Source: Rhea pennata (lineage: Eukaryota > Chordata > Aves > Rheiformes > Rheidae). From it: DNA of 64,000 nucleotides. The translations under genes were made by a program, and so were the position numbers. The stretch is from assembly GCF_028389875.1 (NCBI RefSeq), contig NC_084663.1, forward strand, positions 211,761,876-211,825,875, read 5' to 3'. Positions 12,513 through 25,562 of this stretch are shown piece by piece. The notes under the pieces are model-generated. The model was given only the letters and a program-made list of their open reading frames with translations. It was not told where the DNA came from and ran no database searches. Each line of letters begins with the position of its first letter. Position 1 is the first letter of the stretch.

Positions 12513-15500
12513 GGCCAGCTGGAAAAACTGCTGTTGGTCTTACACAATCTAAAAAGTGCAAGCACAGGCCAGAAAAGGCGAGGGGAGGTGATGGCTTAGA
12601 AAGAGACACAGACAAGCTAGCTACTAATAGTAAAGTCATTAAAATACTGCTTAAAGACACTCCTGGAGAGTTTCTCCTTCTGCAGTTTTGCAGGAGAAAA
12701 TGTTGGCCTGATCCTGAGCCCAAAGCTGGGATCCTAACTAGTGTTTTTACCTCTTCGTTATCATTTTTTTCCTTAATTCCAAAATCCTGGAGCCAGATAC
12801 GAGGTCTACACTTTCCTCCTTCTCCCATGAAATAGCTCTGATATGGATCAGCTAATGAGCACTGAAAAGCATGAAGCATGAGAGCCAAAGGCATGTTAGC
12901 CTTAGGCCAGGCTCTTGACTATGTATCTGTGACCATGACTAACGCCCCTTGCCCCTGCACTTACGCAGAGCCCTCCTGTCAAGAGCCACTTTGCAGCTCT
13001 CGTGTTCAAACCGTGCTGTCTGGGTTGTCCCTCCTCATGCTTTCCTGCTGCAATGCCAGGTTCCCGCACACCTAAAGCGAGGCGAGTGCAGTAGAGCTGA
13101 GATCAACCCTTACTGGGAATCTCCTATTAAAGCTTCAAGTACCTCTGTGTCCAGCTGTTTGCCTGCTCTCCTGCCATTCCCATAGCAGGGACGGTAGAAG
13201 GCAAGACATAAAATTGAAAAATAAATTGAATTACAATGCTGGGCTTTATGCTGGTAGGCACATTTCTTTATTATTGGTGCTCTTATAGGACCATTAATCC
13301 CTAGAGAAAAGGGTGAAGCAGATAACGAGCTGGTGGTGGGCAGATTTATTCAAAATGCAATGGCAAGTCTGGCCAGGTCACCTCTGTCACACCCCTGAGT
13401 CTCTGTTGTAAGTGACGGTGCTACCACATGCTTTTTGGAGGTGCTGTCAGCAGCCACCCAGCAGAGCAGGAAAGCGAGAGGGAGAGGGTCACTCTGCACA
13501 ACCTCTTGTTGCATCTTCATTCGCTCACCGAAGAGGTGCCATCATTGACAGCTCTCGGTGCAGGCTGAAGAGCATAGCAGAGCCCCCAGAGCACACGTTC
13601 CCGCTGTGATCCATGACCTCCCGACTTCACTCCATCCTCACAGCTTTCTGCATGCGCCCTCCTCCCTGCTCCTCAAAAGCAGCTACTTAAGAAACAATCC
13701 TTTCCAAATCCAGGCAGTGGAGACCTCTGCTTGTTTCCATTAAGCATATAATTACAAGGAGAATGTTGTTTGACTCATTGGCTTCGATCCAAGCCAAGGC
13801 ACAGACACTAAACAATGCCAGGGTAGGAGGTAAAACACATGTGAATAAGATTTCTCTTTACAGCTTCTTTCTTTGTTGCTACACTTCTCCCCGTGACATC
13901 CTTCCCTGAATTACGATTTGTAGTCTATCGCCTCATAGAAAGCTCTGCTAGGGATTTCTTCACATTCCTAATGCAGCTGGGGTGCAAGAGAAACAAAAAA
14001 CTGCTTGAGATCCTACAGTCTGGGGTAAAATCTTCCCATCATCTCCATCCAGATGTTGCAACCCAGGAGTGTGGATCAAACAAGAGTTATGATGCCATCC
14101 TGACCAGGACAGTGGAGGTCAGGCTGCAGGGGTGACATCCCCGTAGATGTTAGCTCTAAAAGCAGCGTTATGGTCTTATAAATTCCCCCCTCGTCCCATT
14201 TCTCTGTTTTGGAGGACTGTGAAGAACACAAACCCTGCAGTACCCAGAAGCTCTCAAAAGCTTAAATAAACAGGTGGTAGCTGGAAAAGCTTTCCCTTGT
14301 CACAGGGGAAGTAAGAGAAACAGATTTGAGAAAGGAGGTTCGTAGAGATGTGGAGAGAAAAAAAAAATCTCCTACTTAATTAGATTCATCCCCAAACAAG
14401 AGTCCAATCAACTGACCTACTGATTTCACTTTTTATAAGACTGTCCATCACTGGGATAGCTAAATACCTCAGGATTGTCCCCTGATAGAAGAAGTAATTG
14501 AATGCTCTTCAGTCTATGTCACAGTGCCACGTCCCCAATACATCTGAGACCAAGCAGCTAAAGATACCAAACCTGCTCGCAAATGAAGGAAGAAGCCAAG
14601 GAGCACGGAGCTGCCTGCACGTTTCCCTCCTAGCAAGAGAGATTTTTAAGGGAATTGCATATTCTCCCTCCCTTTTGTTTGAATTACCATTTGTGGGGTG
14701 CATTTGCCGTAGCGGGATTTTGTGTACACACACACAGAGGGGGTAAGGACAAAATTCACCCCCCCACACACATCTCAAGAAAGCCCCAAATATATCTCAG
14801 GCATCAGCACCATTGGGGTTGAAATAATTTCGGCTGCCTCGGGGATTCGCTGCCTGCCGTTGCCGAAGCTAGCGTGGTGAGCTACGAAGCAGCTGGCTTA
14901 TTTTCCTCCTCTCTATCGCTATTTTGGGATTTGCCTTCAGCCTGCTGTGCCTACCTTGGATGGAGGGGTTTTCTCTTTAATTTCCGTTCCTATTAATGTG
15001 GTTGCATTTTGCGAGGTATGTTTACATGAGTCTTCTCAGTTCATTCCTCTCAGGGGAGCCATTAATTTATCTGCTTTGGTTTCTGTCAACAGGAGTTGAC
15101 AGGGCGAGTTACGGGTTAACTGCTCTGTTTAGAGCAAGTGGCAGGTGCTGGTATCACTCAGGCTAAATGAAAATATAAATATCTCCTTACCTACCCAAGA
15201 AATCAGCTTAAATTCACAGGCCCCAGTGTTTTAGGGTCAACCTGTTTATAAGCCTAATGGCTCAAAGCAGTGTTGACTGAGCTTAGTGACAGCTTGAACA
15301 TCAGGCTTCCTGAGACACCAGCTCCATAAAAGCATGATGGAATGAAATTTTCAAAACTGACTTAGTTATAATGCCAGAAAGGAGCCAAATTTCAGAGAAG
15401 TACCTGTTCCATCAAAAAGGCCACTTGAAGATCCTCGGAGGGTTCCTTGCACACCAGAGGCTTCCAAGGTCACCAGCTATATCCAAAAACCTGGCCCCTG

Positions 15501-16045
15501 TGCTTTGTTACATGTTTCTGATTCGGCTCATTTGGGGTCACTCTGGGAAGATTTCCAAAGACTCCAATTTCTTAATTTTATTCATTTCCATCCTCAGCAC
15601 TGACATTTTTGAAGGCTGAAAGATGATACAGGGCAGCCCAGACCATAAATGTGAACATTAAAAAGTTTTATAGAGGGAGCTCGGTTCAGAGACCCACTCC
15701 TCTCCCCAAATGAGTGGAAAATACTTCCATATAGTTTAATGGGCTGTGAACTGGATGCGCAGAAGTTCAAGGAAGGCATTACTAATATAAACACCAATGC
15801 CAGTCAGGAGATGACACAACAAATTCACACCACACTAGCCAGAAATACAGTACAAAAATCATGTAGAGTATCTTAAATATAGCTTACAGATAGTATGATT
15901 TACAAAACAAAACGCTCCTAGGCAGCGGGGAGGATCTAATCATATTTTAACATTCATTTCTCCTATATGGGATACCAATAATTGCTGCTGAAATGAAAGG
16001 AAGAGAGGGGAAAGAAAATGCTGACTGCCTGCATGTTTGACTTTC

Positions 16046-16070
16046 AACATTGTTTACTTTAAACAATGTT
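16046..16070. repeat. Perfect 11-bp inverted repeat, 3-base loop
   Basis: AACATTGTTTA, CTT, TAAACAATGTT. Each arm holds a SOX-type core (CATTGTT / AACAATG) and the left arm plus loop gives the forkhead-type TGTTTAC. Confidence 0.95.
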
Positions 16071-16566
16071 AAACTTTTCTTTGAAAAAATAATATTGTAA
16101 AGACAATAAAGGATGAACAGAATTTCCAGTTAAAAACAGAGAAACAGATCTGTAAGTGAGGAAAAATGGATGAAGTGTAGACATGAAGAGGGTTTTCAGA
16201 CAGGCATTTTTCATGAAGCAGCAGCAGCTCTCTTGGCGAAATTTGAGCAAAATTATCTCTAAAAGTTACAAAATACACGTTTGATCATGGGTGGTAGGGG
16301 CAAGAGCTGGAAAAGATGCATTAGAAGAGCTAATAGAAATCTCCTGTTCTACCACTTGAAAAACAGGCTAGAAATACTAACTTTAGATTCAGCGAGTTAT
16401 TGCACACTGTGACTGTAAAAGGAGATGGTTCCACCGCACAGTTTAGATGGTGGCAAAGAGGTTTCCACACTGCTTTGCTTCCTGCACCAGTTTATTGCTC
16501 TCTTTCTTGTGAAATCGCACCTTAAAAACAGATTGGTTTTAATCTAGCCCAATGAATTGGGCTACG

Positions 16567-16588
16567 TTAAAAAAATAATAATAATAAT
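16567..16588. repeat. AAT trinucleotide microsatellite
   Basis: A7 followed by about five TAA units. Confidence 0.85.
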
Positions 16589-17085
16589 AAAGGAAAAGTT
16601 AAGGGGTTTTCCAGATAAGGGTTCTTTTTCTTTTTAATTCCAGACCATTTCCCTCATCTGATTTATGTTGTAGTTTTACAAACAGCAGCATTAGTATCCC
16701 CAGGGAGGCAGTAAACAGCAGGGCAACTGAGCCTGGCAGGAGGGAACATTTCACATCGGATTTGTCCTCAGAAACGCCGTAACGTGGACCCGTTCCTTTA
16801 CCGAGATTGAACTTTGGTAAAAACAAACTTATCCTTAAAGGATTCTTGGCAATTGGATTTCCTGTGGATTTCTGCATCCAGCAGATTTAAGCATTGATCC
16901 AGCTTCACTGCGATGATGATATGTAAAAATAGAGATTTGGCTTCAGAAGCTTTTGTCTGAGGATGTTGCTCTCTACTCTGCCTCCATACGTACCGCTTCC
17001 TTCTTTACAGATATAACAGTTAGCTAATGAATTAACATTTATAAACTACATTGAAAATTCTAAGTGTTAAATATAGGGGTTTTTT

Positions 17086-17123
17086 AGCTCATATAGCTAA
17101 GCATAGCTCATATAGTTAAGCAT
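17086..17123. repeat. 19-bp tandem duplication, one mismatch
   Basis: AGCTCATATAGCTAAGCAT is followed directly by the same unit with one C-to-T change. Confidence 0.95.
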
Positions 17124-17549
17124 AGCAAAGTATTTCGTTCATATATGTTACCTTTTTAATTGCATTATCAACTATGATTTTAAAACAGAGAAAGAGGTGA
17201 TATCCTTACTACTTACCATTCTTCTCTGCAAGAGTTTGCCAAGGTAGGAAGGAAACTGGGTCAAGAATTTATTGCAAAAAAAGCAGATAAGTACTTTACT
17301 TTCGAGTCCTTTTATGTCCGTGGTTCTGACGAGCCTGATAATCTTTGCAAATCATTAGCATGCCATGGCTCTGAATCCATCCTGAAACTGTATGATCTCA
17401 CCTCATAAGTTTCTTGTTAGACTCTCAGACTCCCTCGGTCATCTTTTAAAAAGTGATATATGGCTCATAGATAATTTATTGAAATGACATGCTTAAAAGC
17501 ATCAAACAAGACCCTTAACTTGGCTGTGAAACAGCGAAGAATGGTTATA

Positions 17550-17692
17550 TCTGGTTTTCATATAATGGGCCCAAAAGGTTAAATGCCTTGTCCAAGATCA
17601 CACAATAAATTAGTGGTACAGCTAGGCATAAAAGAAACTAGTGCTGTTCCCCAGATTCTTGCTTCTCAGCAGTAGACATAACTGTTTCTCTA
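17550..17692 (-). mobile_element. MIR-like SINE, antisense
   Basis: On the plus strand the text AGGTTAAATGCCTTGTCCAA, then GATCACACAATAAATTAGTG and GTACAGCTAGGCATAAAAGA matches the reverse complement of the MIR core, which reads like GGTTAAGTGACTTGCCCAAGGTCACACAG in this orientation. It is diverged but collinear over about 140 bp. Confidence 0.75.
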
Positions 17693-18534
17693 TCTCAGGA
17701 GCAATTGCGTGGTCCAAAATGAAGATGACTTACTTCCTACTTAAACCCAGGGCCTTGTTCTCTTAAATTCTCTTGTCTCGTGGCCTTGTGCAAGGTCAGA
17801 CATGCACACAGTACAGTGCAGAGATAGTGGCATCATGATAAGCATCGAGCCTTGGCTTTAATCTCCCTTTTTTCATTTTTCTAGTGGAGATAGAAAGCGG
17901 TCTTAGGACTTCAGCTCAAAATTTGTGATTTAGAGATGTCCACTGAATACGACTATGCATGTTTTCCAGGAGATGTCTTGCTATGTATCAGCTAAAGGGC
18001 AGAGGGCCTGTTACTTAGTTTTGCTTATTTGTCTTTTGTGAGATATATGAGAGATTGAGTTTGTTGCATCTATTTGAAACAAATAGTAATAATTAACTTT
18101 TATATAGTACTTTCTGCTTTCTAAGCACTGCTCAAACACTAACTAATTACTCTTTGGTTTAGTGTAAATTAATGCGATCCTATTCTGCTTTACAATCTAT
18201 TTGCAGCTTTTGTTGACTGAGAGCTAGTTCAATTACTTCTAATATATGGTCTAACTACTCATTAAAGATATGGCTAAAAAGCGGCATTTGCATCTTCAGT
18301 CGCCTTCTCCCCTCCCCACCCCCTTCCTTTTGTTTTTTTTTTCCTTTTGTTCCTACAATTTTTTGCAGAATATTCTTCCAGCTCAGTTCCAGAGTATGCT
18401 AGCCCAGCTCTCCTTCAGCAGACCAGTAAGCCTTTCTTAGGCTTGTTAAACAATACAAAAACTTCTTGTTCATTATAAGAATGACTTAAAAAGTGATTCT
18501 GTTTTGCCACAGAAAGTCGTATCACTTAGTCATC

Positions 18535-18650
18535 GAATTAGTGATCTCAGGATCAACAATCTGGAATTCAGTTTCCAGTTTAGACTTGAGTAAATCACTT
18601 ATCTATCGTATTATCTACATGAAAACATGAATAACATGACACTGACACAG
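18535..18650 (+). mobile_element. Weak MIR-like SINE relic
   Basis: Collinear but poor resemblance to MIR: ATCTGGAATTCAGTTTCCAG, then CTTGAGTAAATCACTTATCT and CTACATGAAAACATGAATAA, matching the positions of the serial MIR core words. It may be chance and needs a profile search. Confidence 0.35.
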
Positions 18651-20714
18651 AATCAGTGAACTCTGCCAAACAAGTTTATGAAGTTAAACAGCAGCTGGGG
18701 TTTGCACAGTCTTTGCTACCAACTCCCCATGGGACCTTCTTCAGGTCACCTCACATCTATGTGTTTGTGGGACACATGCAAACGTACCTCCTTGAAAATT
18801 TACTGGGCTAAGCCACTAAGTTATTAAGAAATTACAATCATACAACAACATGACTGAATGAAAAACTCATGATTAATCTAGCCAAATTTAGACTCCTATT
18901 CCTGAACTAGTCAACTTAGGGTCCCGTTGTAATCAACAAAGAAAGAGAGTCATTTCTGGGTAAGAATTTATTCGTATCTGTAGTAGACATCTAAAACAGT
19001 TCATATGATCATGCGTTAAAATTGGCTGTTACTTTTCTTTGATTATAAAAAGAACCGAAAGTAACTAATTTGGCTATCAATGTCTGCATGATACATATCT
19101 AAAGCTAGGTGAGACAAATTTGCCTTATTTGGGCAGCCTGTCCACTCTGGCCTGTAGATTTACAAGTTGCAACATAAAATCAGAAGGTAAATTTTACCTC
19201 CTGATTTTTTACCATGATGCTAAAAAACAAAATGTAAATCAAAATGAACCCTGATGATACTCTGATAACTTTGTGGAAGTAGGAAAGCAGAATTTTGCAA
19301 TGACAGTACGAACACGATGAATTATATTTTCACTTGAGACACAGTATTACTTATCACTAATTTTTTAAGCCCTTCCTTAGATCCTTCTTGCAGTTTTGAA
19401 GCGCTGATGTGCCTGGAAGGACTAATCATGCCCCTGGGCTGTGCTGCAGCCCAACCATCAGGTGTAAGTCCTTTTTCCAGAACATAGTTTGTATCAAGCA
19501 GCACTGATTTGTGGGAAATTTGGATGGAGTTCTCACCTTGTAAGAGGGACTGTATTTGGTTAAAACCCCTCGTTAGAGGTGACACCTCTCCTTGTTATTC
19601 CAATGGGGGAGCAATCTAATTAAAAAAAAAATATTTTCTATTTCTAATTTTCTATTTTTATCTTTTTATTTTTCCCCTGTAGACATTTTACCTAAGAAAA
19701 ATATACTGCCTACTGCATAAACTCAAAGTGTAATTGAAAGTTAAGCTTTGGACACAGTAGGAGTTATACTGATTAATCAATCCTTAGCATCTCTCAGTGC
19801 ACTCTGATTATCTCACAGAGAAGTCCTAAAATAAGTCCATAGAAAATCAGAAATCAATTCATGGGCCTTTGCAGTCCTTTTACAGATAATTCATATTTTA
19901 ATAAACTTGGTTTGAAGTTGGACTCTTCTGGGGATTTTATCAGGAGAAGAAAATGGGCTTGTTTCTCTCTCTGCTGAAGGAAAGCAAGGACAGATTATCC
20001 AGCAGCCTTGAAATCTGCAACAAGAGCTGGGACAATTTTATATGATATGCAAGAAAAAGGCAGTTTGGCCTCCTGAGTAATCCTACAGGAAGCTTAGGAG
20101 CTAGTTCCTTGAATCCTGTGACCTCGGCAAGATATCTTCTTTTCCTTGCAAAAGGATAGCACTTTATTTTTCCTATGTTCGGTCTGCCTGTTTAGGTGAG
20201 ACCCTCATTCTCCCTGCTGAGGAGAGCTATTTATCACAGATTTCTGCAGTGTGTAAATAGTATTAATAAATAAGTAGACACCAAATGAATCTGCTCCTAG
20301 CAATGTTTTTTGAGTATATCTTTGAGCACAATTCTCCAAATTCAATTGAATCTGTGACATCCCCGGCCATTTAGTTGCAGTAGTGAAAGCCAATATATAG
20401 GCATAAACTATTACTCTATTATTTTCTTATATCAACTTTTTTTCTTTTTCTTAGTTTTACTGCAGCAAATAGACACTCCTGAGAGTACCAGTATTTTCAG
20501 GGGCAGGATTAGAGCCTGCTGTGGTGACCATAGAGAGAAATGGCACACGTGCTTTCTCTCCTGAAACAGCCCCAACTCGCATTCAGTTCTCTTCTGTGAG
20601 AGCAGGAATAATGCACAATAGTGATAAGTAAGGTAAGTTTGAGATTCAGTATGAGTTCAAAGCCTTGTTCTAATGGAAAGCTCATTAATTTCCCTATAGA
20701 GGAGACAAGACCTG

Positions 20715-21088
20715 TACACATCGGGCAGCGAGTTTAAAGAAAAGGAAGTGCTTTTTCACACAACACGTAATTACACTGCAGGACTGGTCACAGGATGTTG
20801 GAGAAGGCAAAAGTATTTATGTTTCAAATGAGATTAGACAAATTCACAGCAGACAGGTCAACGAGGGGTTATCAAATGCAGTGGTTCGGCTAAGGAATGT
20901 GCTGAACCCCTGACTCCTTGGGGTGCATTGAGGGGAAGGACCAACCTTATTTCTTAAACCACTGTTCTTAAACACTTTATCTTTCTACTTTTCCAAAGAA
21001 CTCACCATGGGCCATTGTCAGACTGAGTAGATGGGCTAGCTAGATGGTCCTTTGGTCTGACTCAGTGTAATCATTCTTATCTGCAGGA
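20715..21088 (+). mobile_element. Older CR1/L3-like LINE 3' fragment
   Basis: The stretch contains a diverged copy of the CR1-family 3' segment: AGGAAGTGCTTTTTCACACA, then a GTTGGAGAAGGCAAAAGTAT segment, and finally GATGGGCTAGCTAGATGGTC and TTTGGTCTGACTCAGTGTAA followed by TCATTCTTAT. The ending resembles the L3/ancient amniote CR1 tail rather than the ATTCTATG tail of modern avian CR1. There are insertions and substitutions throughout, so subfamily assignment is uncertain. Confidence 0.75.
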
Positions 21089-21270
21089 GTTCAGGACCTC
21101 TTAAAAGGATGGTCAACTCGCAGATACAGCTGTATCATATGCAATTGGCCCGGAGTTGTTGAGTATATTCATTTGAGCAGTTAATGCACAGTCCTTTGAA
21201 AAGTTTTCCTGTGCAAAGAGTTCAGCAGGCCTCTGACACCTTACTAAGATTGCTAGTTTTGCTAGCATAA

Positions 21271-21298
21271 ATCTGCATGTACATATCTACATGCAGAT
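21271..21298. repeat. Perfect 11-bp inverted repeat, 6-base loop
   Basis: ATCTGCATGTA, loop CATATC, then TACATGCAGAT. The arms pair completely. Confidence 0.95.
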
Positions 21299-21817
21299 AA
21301 AATCCGTCCTTCCTTCCTATTTTTCCCAGAATCTTGCAGAAATGCAAATATTGCCTAGGCATAGACTGCATAGAATCCATATAGGTGTAATGCTTTAAAA
21401 GAGTTAGATAGTTTCCTCATTTGGTTTACTTGGTGGAAAACTAAGGATAAATAGAGAGTGTATCCAAGTGTGGATATTTCCTTACCAAACGATGGGATAA
21501 AGAGACTGAAAACACAGTCCATGTATGGAAATGGTCCTGGGGTTATTGCTATACTTCCATAAAATCTATCAACTTATAACAGAAAATCCCTGTAGTAGTC
21601 TAGAAGGCACAGGTTATGTGTTTTGTACTTGAGCCCTTCTCCATCACACACGCACAGCTGGAGTCTGCTACAGTGAGTCAGAAAAAAATTGCAGATTGAA
21701 CCTAAATCAGTATATATTGTCAGACTGGCTCTTCAGGCATTTATTATTTAAATACCTTCACACATTAGGTATTAAATTGAGGTTTTGAAGAAAAAGCATT
21801 TTTGTCCAAGGTTGGCT

Positions 21818-21861
21818 AAATGGACATAGCAATTTCAATAAATGGACAATAGCATTTCAAT
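21818..21861. repeat. 22-bp tandem duplication, diverged
   Basis: AAATGGACATAGCAATTTCA is repeated next to itself as AAATGGACAATAGCATTTCA, each followed by AT. The copies differ by a shifted A, so the event is older than the 17-bp duplication at 27.3 kb. Confidence 0.9.
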
Positions 21862-23344
21862 ATTAAGATAAGATTGTTTCCAGAGTAATTGATGTCCTTG
21901 GGGAAGCCAGAGTAGGGTTCTGATGGCAGCAGCAGCAAACTACCTGCATTAGTCAAAAACTATTTGAAAACTTTCTTCTCTTCTGTCGCATAAATCTTCC
22001 ACTAGTTGAAGATTCCAGCTCATAAGAGGAAAGTGAAGAGGACTTAAGGTATTCCCAAAACAGAAATAATTGGGATAATTTCATTCCAGCTCCCCTCATG
22101 CTTCCCCACCATACTTCAAATTTTAACTACTGTTCTAGGTTTTTCTGGACCTGTAGCTCATTGTACTTTTAGATTTATTTACAAGGAGGTCATAAACCAC
22201 ATCTTTCGGATTAGACTCTTTTAATTGCCTTGCAAGTCCCTTACCAGTAGAAGAATGACCTGATGGTTGTGACTAAAAAAGTGGTTTTTTGTTACTTTCT
22301 TCAAGCACTGGGTTCAAGCCAAGCAGTATTAAGTCAATTCTTCATTCTTCTCTCTTGTGCCTGCTTCTTTCCAAAGTCTTGGCCAAAATGTGAAAGGATA
22401 TTATACCTACAGCTTAATTTATTTCATATAAAGACCTCTTGGGATATGAACCTCTGTTATAAATCTGAAGCTTAAAGTTTAATAAAAAACACAGGAATCT
22501 TTTCTGTTATAGCAGGATATCACAAAAACCTTGGAAGTAGTATCATGCAGTTTAGGCCACAATTACATGTTTGCTAAGATGAGATCATTGCAGCCTCTGA
22601 TCACCTAACTATATAAATTTGATTTGAATAACTAAAAAGTACATGCCCAAATATCTGTTGACTATGCCAGAACATCCAGCACTATATTTATGTGTCTTTA
22701 TGCTTTAGGCTAGGTGTGGAATGACAGGCAATACTGAAGAATTTTTGGACAAATGGAAACGACCATGTAAAATTTCCCTGGTTCAACATTTTGTGTCTTG
22801 AGACCAGAACATTTTAAGTTTAGTACTAGGCATTTGCATCTTCATGGAGGCATGGCCTGACTGTCACTGTAAGTTGTTTCAGATGAGATGTTAACTATCA
22901 AATGTTGACTTAACTTGCCGTAGGACATTGATAACCGCATCCAAAAAGTCTTTCAAGCATCTGAACACCCACCATCATCATTTGCAGCTGAGGAGCCTGA
23001 ACTGGAGCTAACTTCCCAAGTATCTTTGTTTGATCTCAATGTCTCTTGGAGTTTTGGGGAAAAACTAATGTATAACCTGGAGAAAAACTATCTCTGTATG
23101 ATGTTCTCATAGTTCAAATTTTATTTCAGTGGTCAGAGAGCCGTATTTGTATGTGTTCCACAGTCTTTCTGACTGAAGGGCTCTACCAAACATGAAAGAG
23201 CATCTTGTTAATAATATCTGAGGTTCATACTATTCTTCTCACCCAAAGATTTCAGACATGCGTTGGCCAAGATTTTTTAAATTCAGTATTCTACTGTGCT
23301 TATGTGACTTGATTTTCAAAAAATCCAGGGCTAAGTATCAGACT

Positions 23345-23480
23345 CTGCCTGGCAGGTCAAGAGTTTGTGCTCAGTTCTTTCACGTTCTCCCTGTACCACC
23401 TTAACTATGTCACTTTGCCTACCCGTGCCTCATTTCTTCCCCTATAAAATGAAGAAGAGGATACTTGTTCACTGTATACC
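23345..23480 (+). mobile_element. MIR-like SINE
   Basis: The stretch AACTATGTCACTTTGCCTAC, then CCGTGCCTCATTTCTTCCCC and TATAAAATGAAGAAGAGGAT follows the MIR 3' half, where the family has words equivalent to GTCACTTAACCTCTCTGTGCCTCAGTTTCC and TGTAAAATGGGGATAAT. The 5' tRNA-like part is poorly kept. Confidence 0.7.
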
Positions 23481-23613
23481 AGCATTAGGTCTTAGTTAAT
23501 GATTCAATCTGTGGACCCCAAAGGAGGGAAAATAAAATCCAGCTTGCTACTCTGTATTCTGTGGCTGTGTTCACTCTACGAGGGCAAGCAGCAATAAAAA
23601 ATAAAATAAAGTT

Positions 23614-23638
23614 AAAAAAAAAAAAAAAAAAAAAAAAA
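23614..23638. repeat. Poly-A run, 25 bases
   Basis: A25 preceded by an AATAAAAAATAAAATAAAG lead. Immediate flanks are GTT and GC, the same as at 29914-29938. Confidence 0.95.
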
Positions 23639-25531
23639 GCTAGGAAGTTGCCCTAAGCAGAGGAATGAAAGATCTACTTTAAGAAGACAAAAAGCAGGTC
23701 TTGCCAAGTATGAAGGTGCCATTTTAACACAGGCGGTTTTTTTTGGAGGAGAACAAAACAACAGTGGGAAGTCGCTTTACTCCCTCTAGAACAAAGGTGG
23801 GCTGAATCGGTACAGGACTCATGCCTACACCTTCACGGAGACAAGATTTTTCACTCTTCCAACTTTCTCATCACCCTGTTGCCATAACTATATAGGATAT
23901 ACATAAAGCAGCTTCTACCACTTAAACACTTACATTTTGACAGCAAATTGGATGATATGACACGCTGCCTTCTAGAACAGGCGCTGCCTATCACCTTGCT
24001 GCTAATCTCTGTGATTAGTGACCTGCAATGTAAGTCAGCTATCAAAGACCACCTGTCCCTTCTGCTGTAAGCGCCTCTTCGCATATCGCTTTGTGGTGTC
24101 ACACTCTCTTGTCTGGGTTTTGATTGATGGAAGTTTGTCTTTTGAGCGGTGACTCAGAAAATAAATCATTCCCCCTGCCATTCATTGAGGGCGATTCTGC
24201 AGCACAAAGCTGATGTGGTTAATCAAAGCTCCAAAGAGCAACAAAAAGCAACAGAACTGAGAATGAGGCGGATAGATATAAAGGATAAAACATAATAAAA
24301 GGGATTATTTGAGATCCAAGCAGAGCAAAAGTGAAATAAAAAGAGCTGCAAGCAAGCATTTCATTTGCTGCACCAGAAGCAGAAAGTTGATTTTTTTTTG
24401 TTTCGCTTCTTGAAATGTGTGCAAGGATAAGAGTCAAGCCCCATGTTTCTAGAAAATATAACTATGTTGAAGGGACTGCTTCCCCAGGCTTTAGCATGTG
24501 AGTAGCTCTTGCTGGATTCAGTGGGATTTTCTGAGTTGATTGAGCAAAGCCTGAAGCGTACTTCTGTCGTACAGGCTGTGAACTGCATCACGAACTAGCT
24601 TGCAGTGTCCACCCAGAGGACTGACAGCAATACAAATGGCTATTTCTATTAATTGTCCTACAGAAAAAGAGGTGAAACTTGATATGAATCAAACCGAGCC
24701 AGAAGCACTTCAGTACAGGACAAGAAAGCCCCTTCCAAATATATATGTACAGTGCAGAAGGCTTTCCTTGTTTGTATGGAGGGAGCAGCAGCGAAGGAAC
24801 AGAAAAAACGATGTTAGATAAACGGCAGGAGAAGGAGAGGAGAAGAAATCGTGCTTTTTTATATGGGCACCAGAAAATTTATGAGTATTTTTAAATAATG
24901 ACAAGCAATCATGAGCTAAGGGCTGGAAGAAACTGGTGGCTGAGTACCTAACTAAGACGAATGTGATTCTTCGTATTCTCTATGTGCAAAAAAAATCAAG
25001 AAAAATGTGAGATCTTGATGGCATAGATGCAATTAAAACAGAAGTAGAATCAAGGCACAAGGAGTAGCAGATAAAAAAAATAACGTATCAGAGAAACCCT
25101 ATGATGTAAATTCTCTACTGACACAACTCCATGGAAAGCAAAGTATCTAAAACCTCTGAGCATTTGGCCATAAAATGATACGACAAGAACTGCACATCCA
25201 TGGAGAGGTGCTGAAAACGTACGTCAGTTAAATGCAGCAGTTCTTTCTTTGAATAAAATGAAATTCCACTATGTGTTTTGGGGGTGACCTTTCCAGTGGA
25301 AAAGTGTCTCTTCCCAAGCAGCAAGAAAGAGTGGAAGAAAGAGCTGTGGAAAGTTAAATTGATAAAGACACGAATGAACTGGGAATTAAAGCACTGTTAT
25401 AGAGGAATGTGTATGTGAATAGTGCAAATTTACACAGCTATTTTTGATGAACTGTTGGAGGAATTTGAGTCTTTCTGCACCTTTCTGTACAAAAAGAAAA
25501 CTTTCCTCTGTTGGGAATTCAGTCAATTTCC

Positions 25532-25534
<3 letters not shown>

Positions 25535-25562
<28 letters not shown>
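25535..25562. repeat. Poly-T run, 28 bases
   Basis: A T28 homopolymer with no adjacent element recognised. It creates artefactual open frames encoding Lys or Phe runs. Confidence 0.95.
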
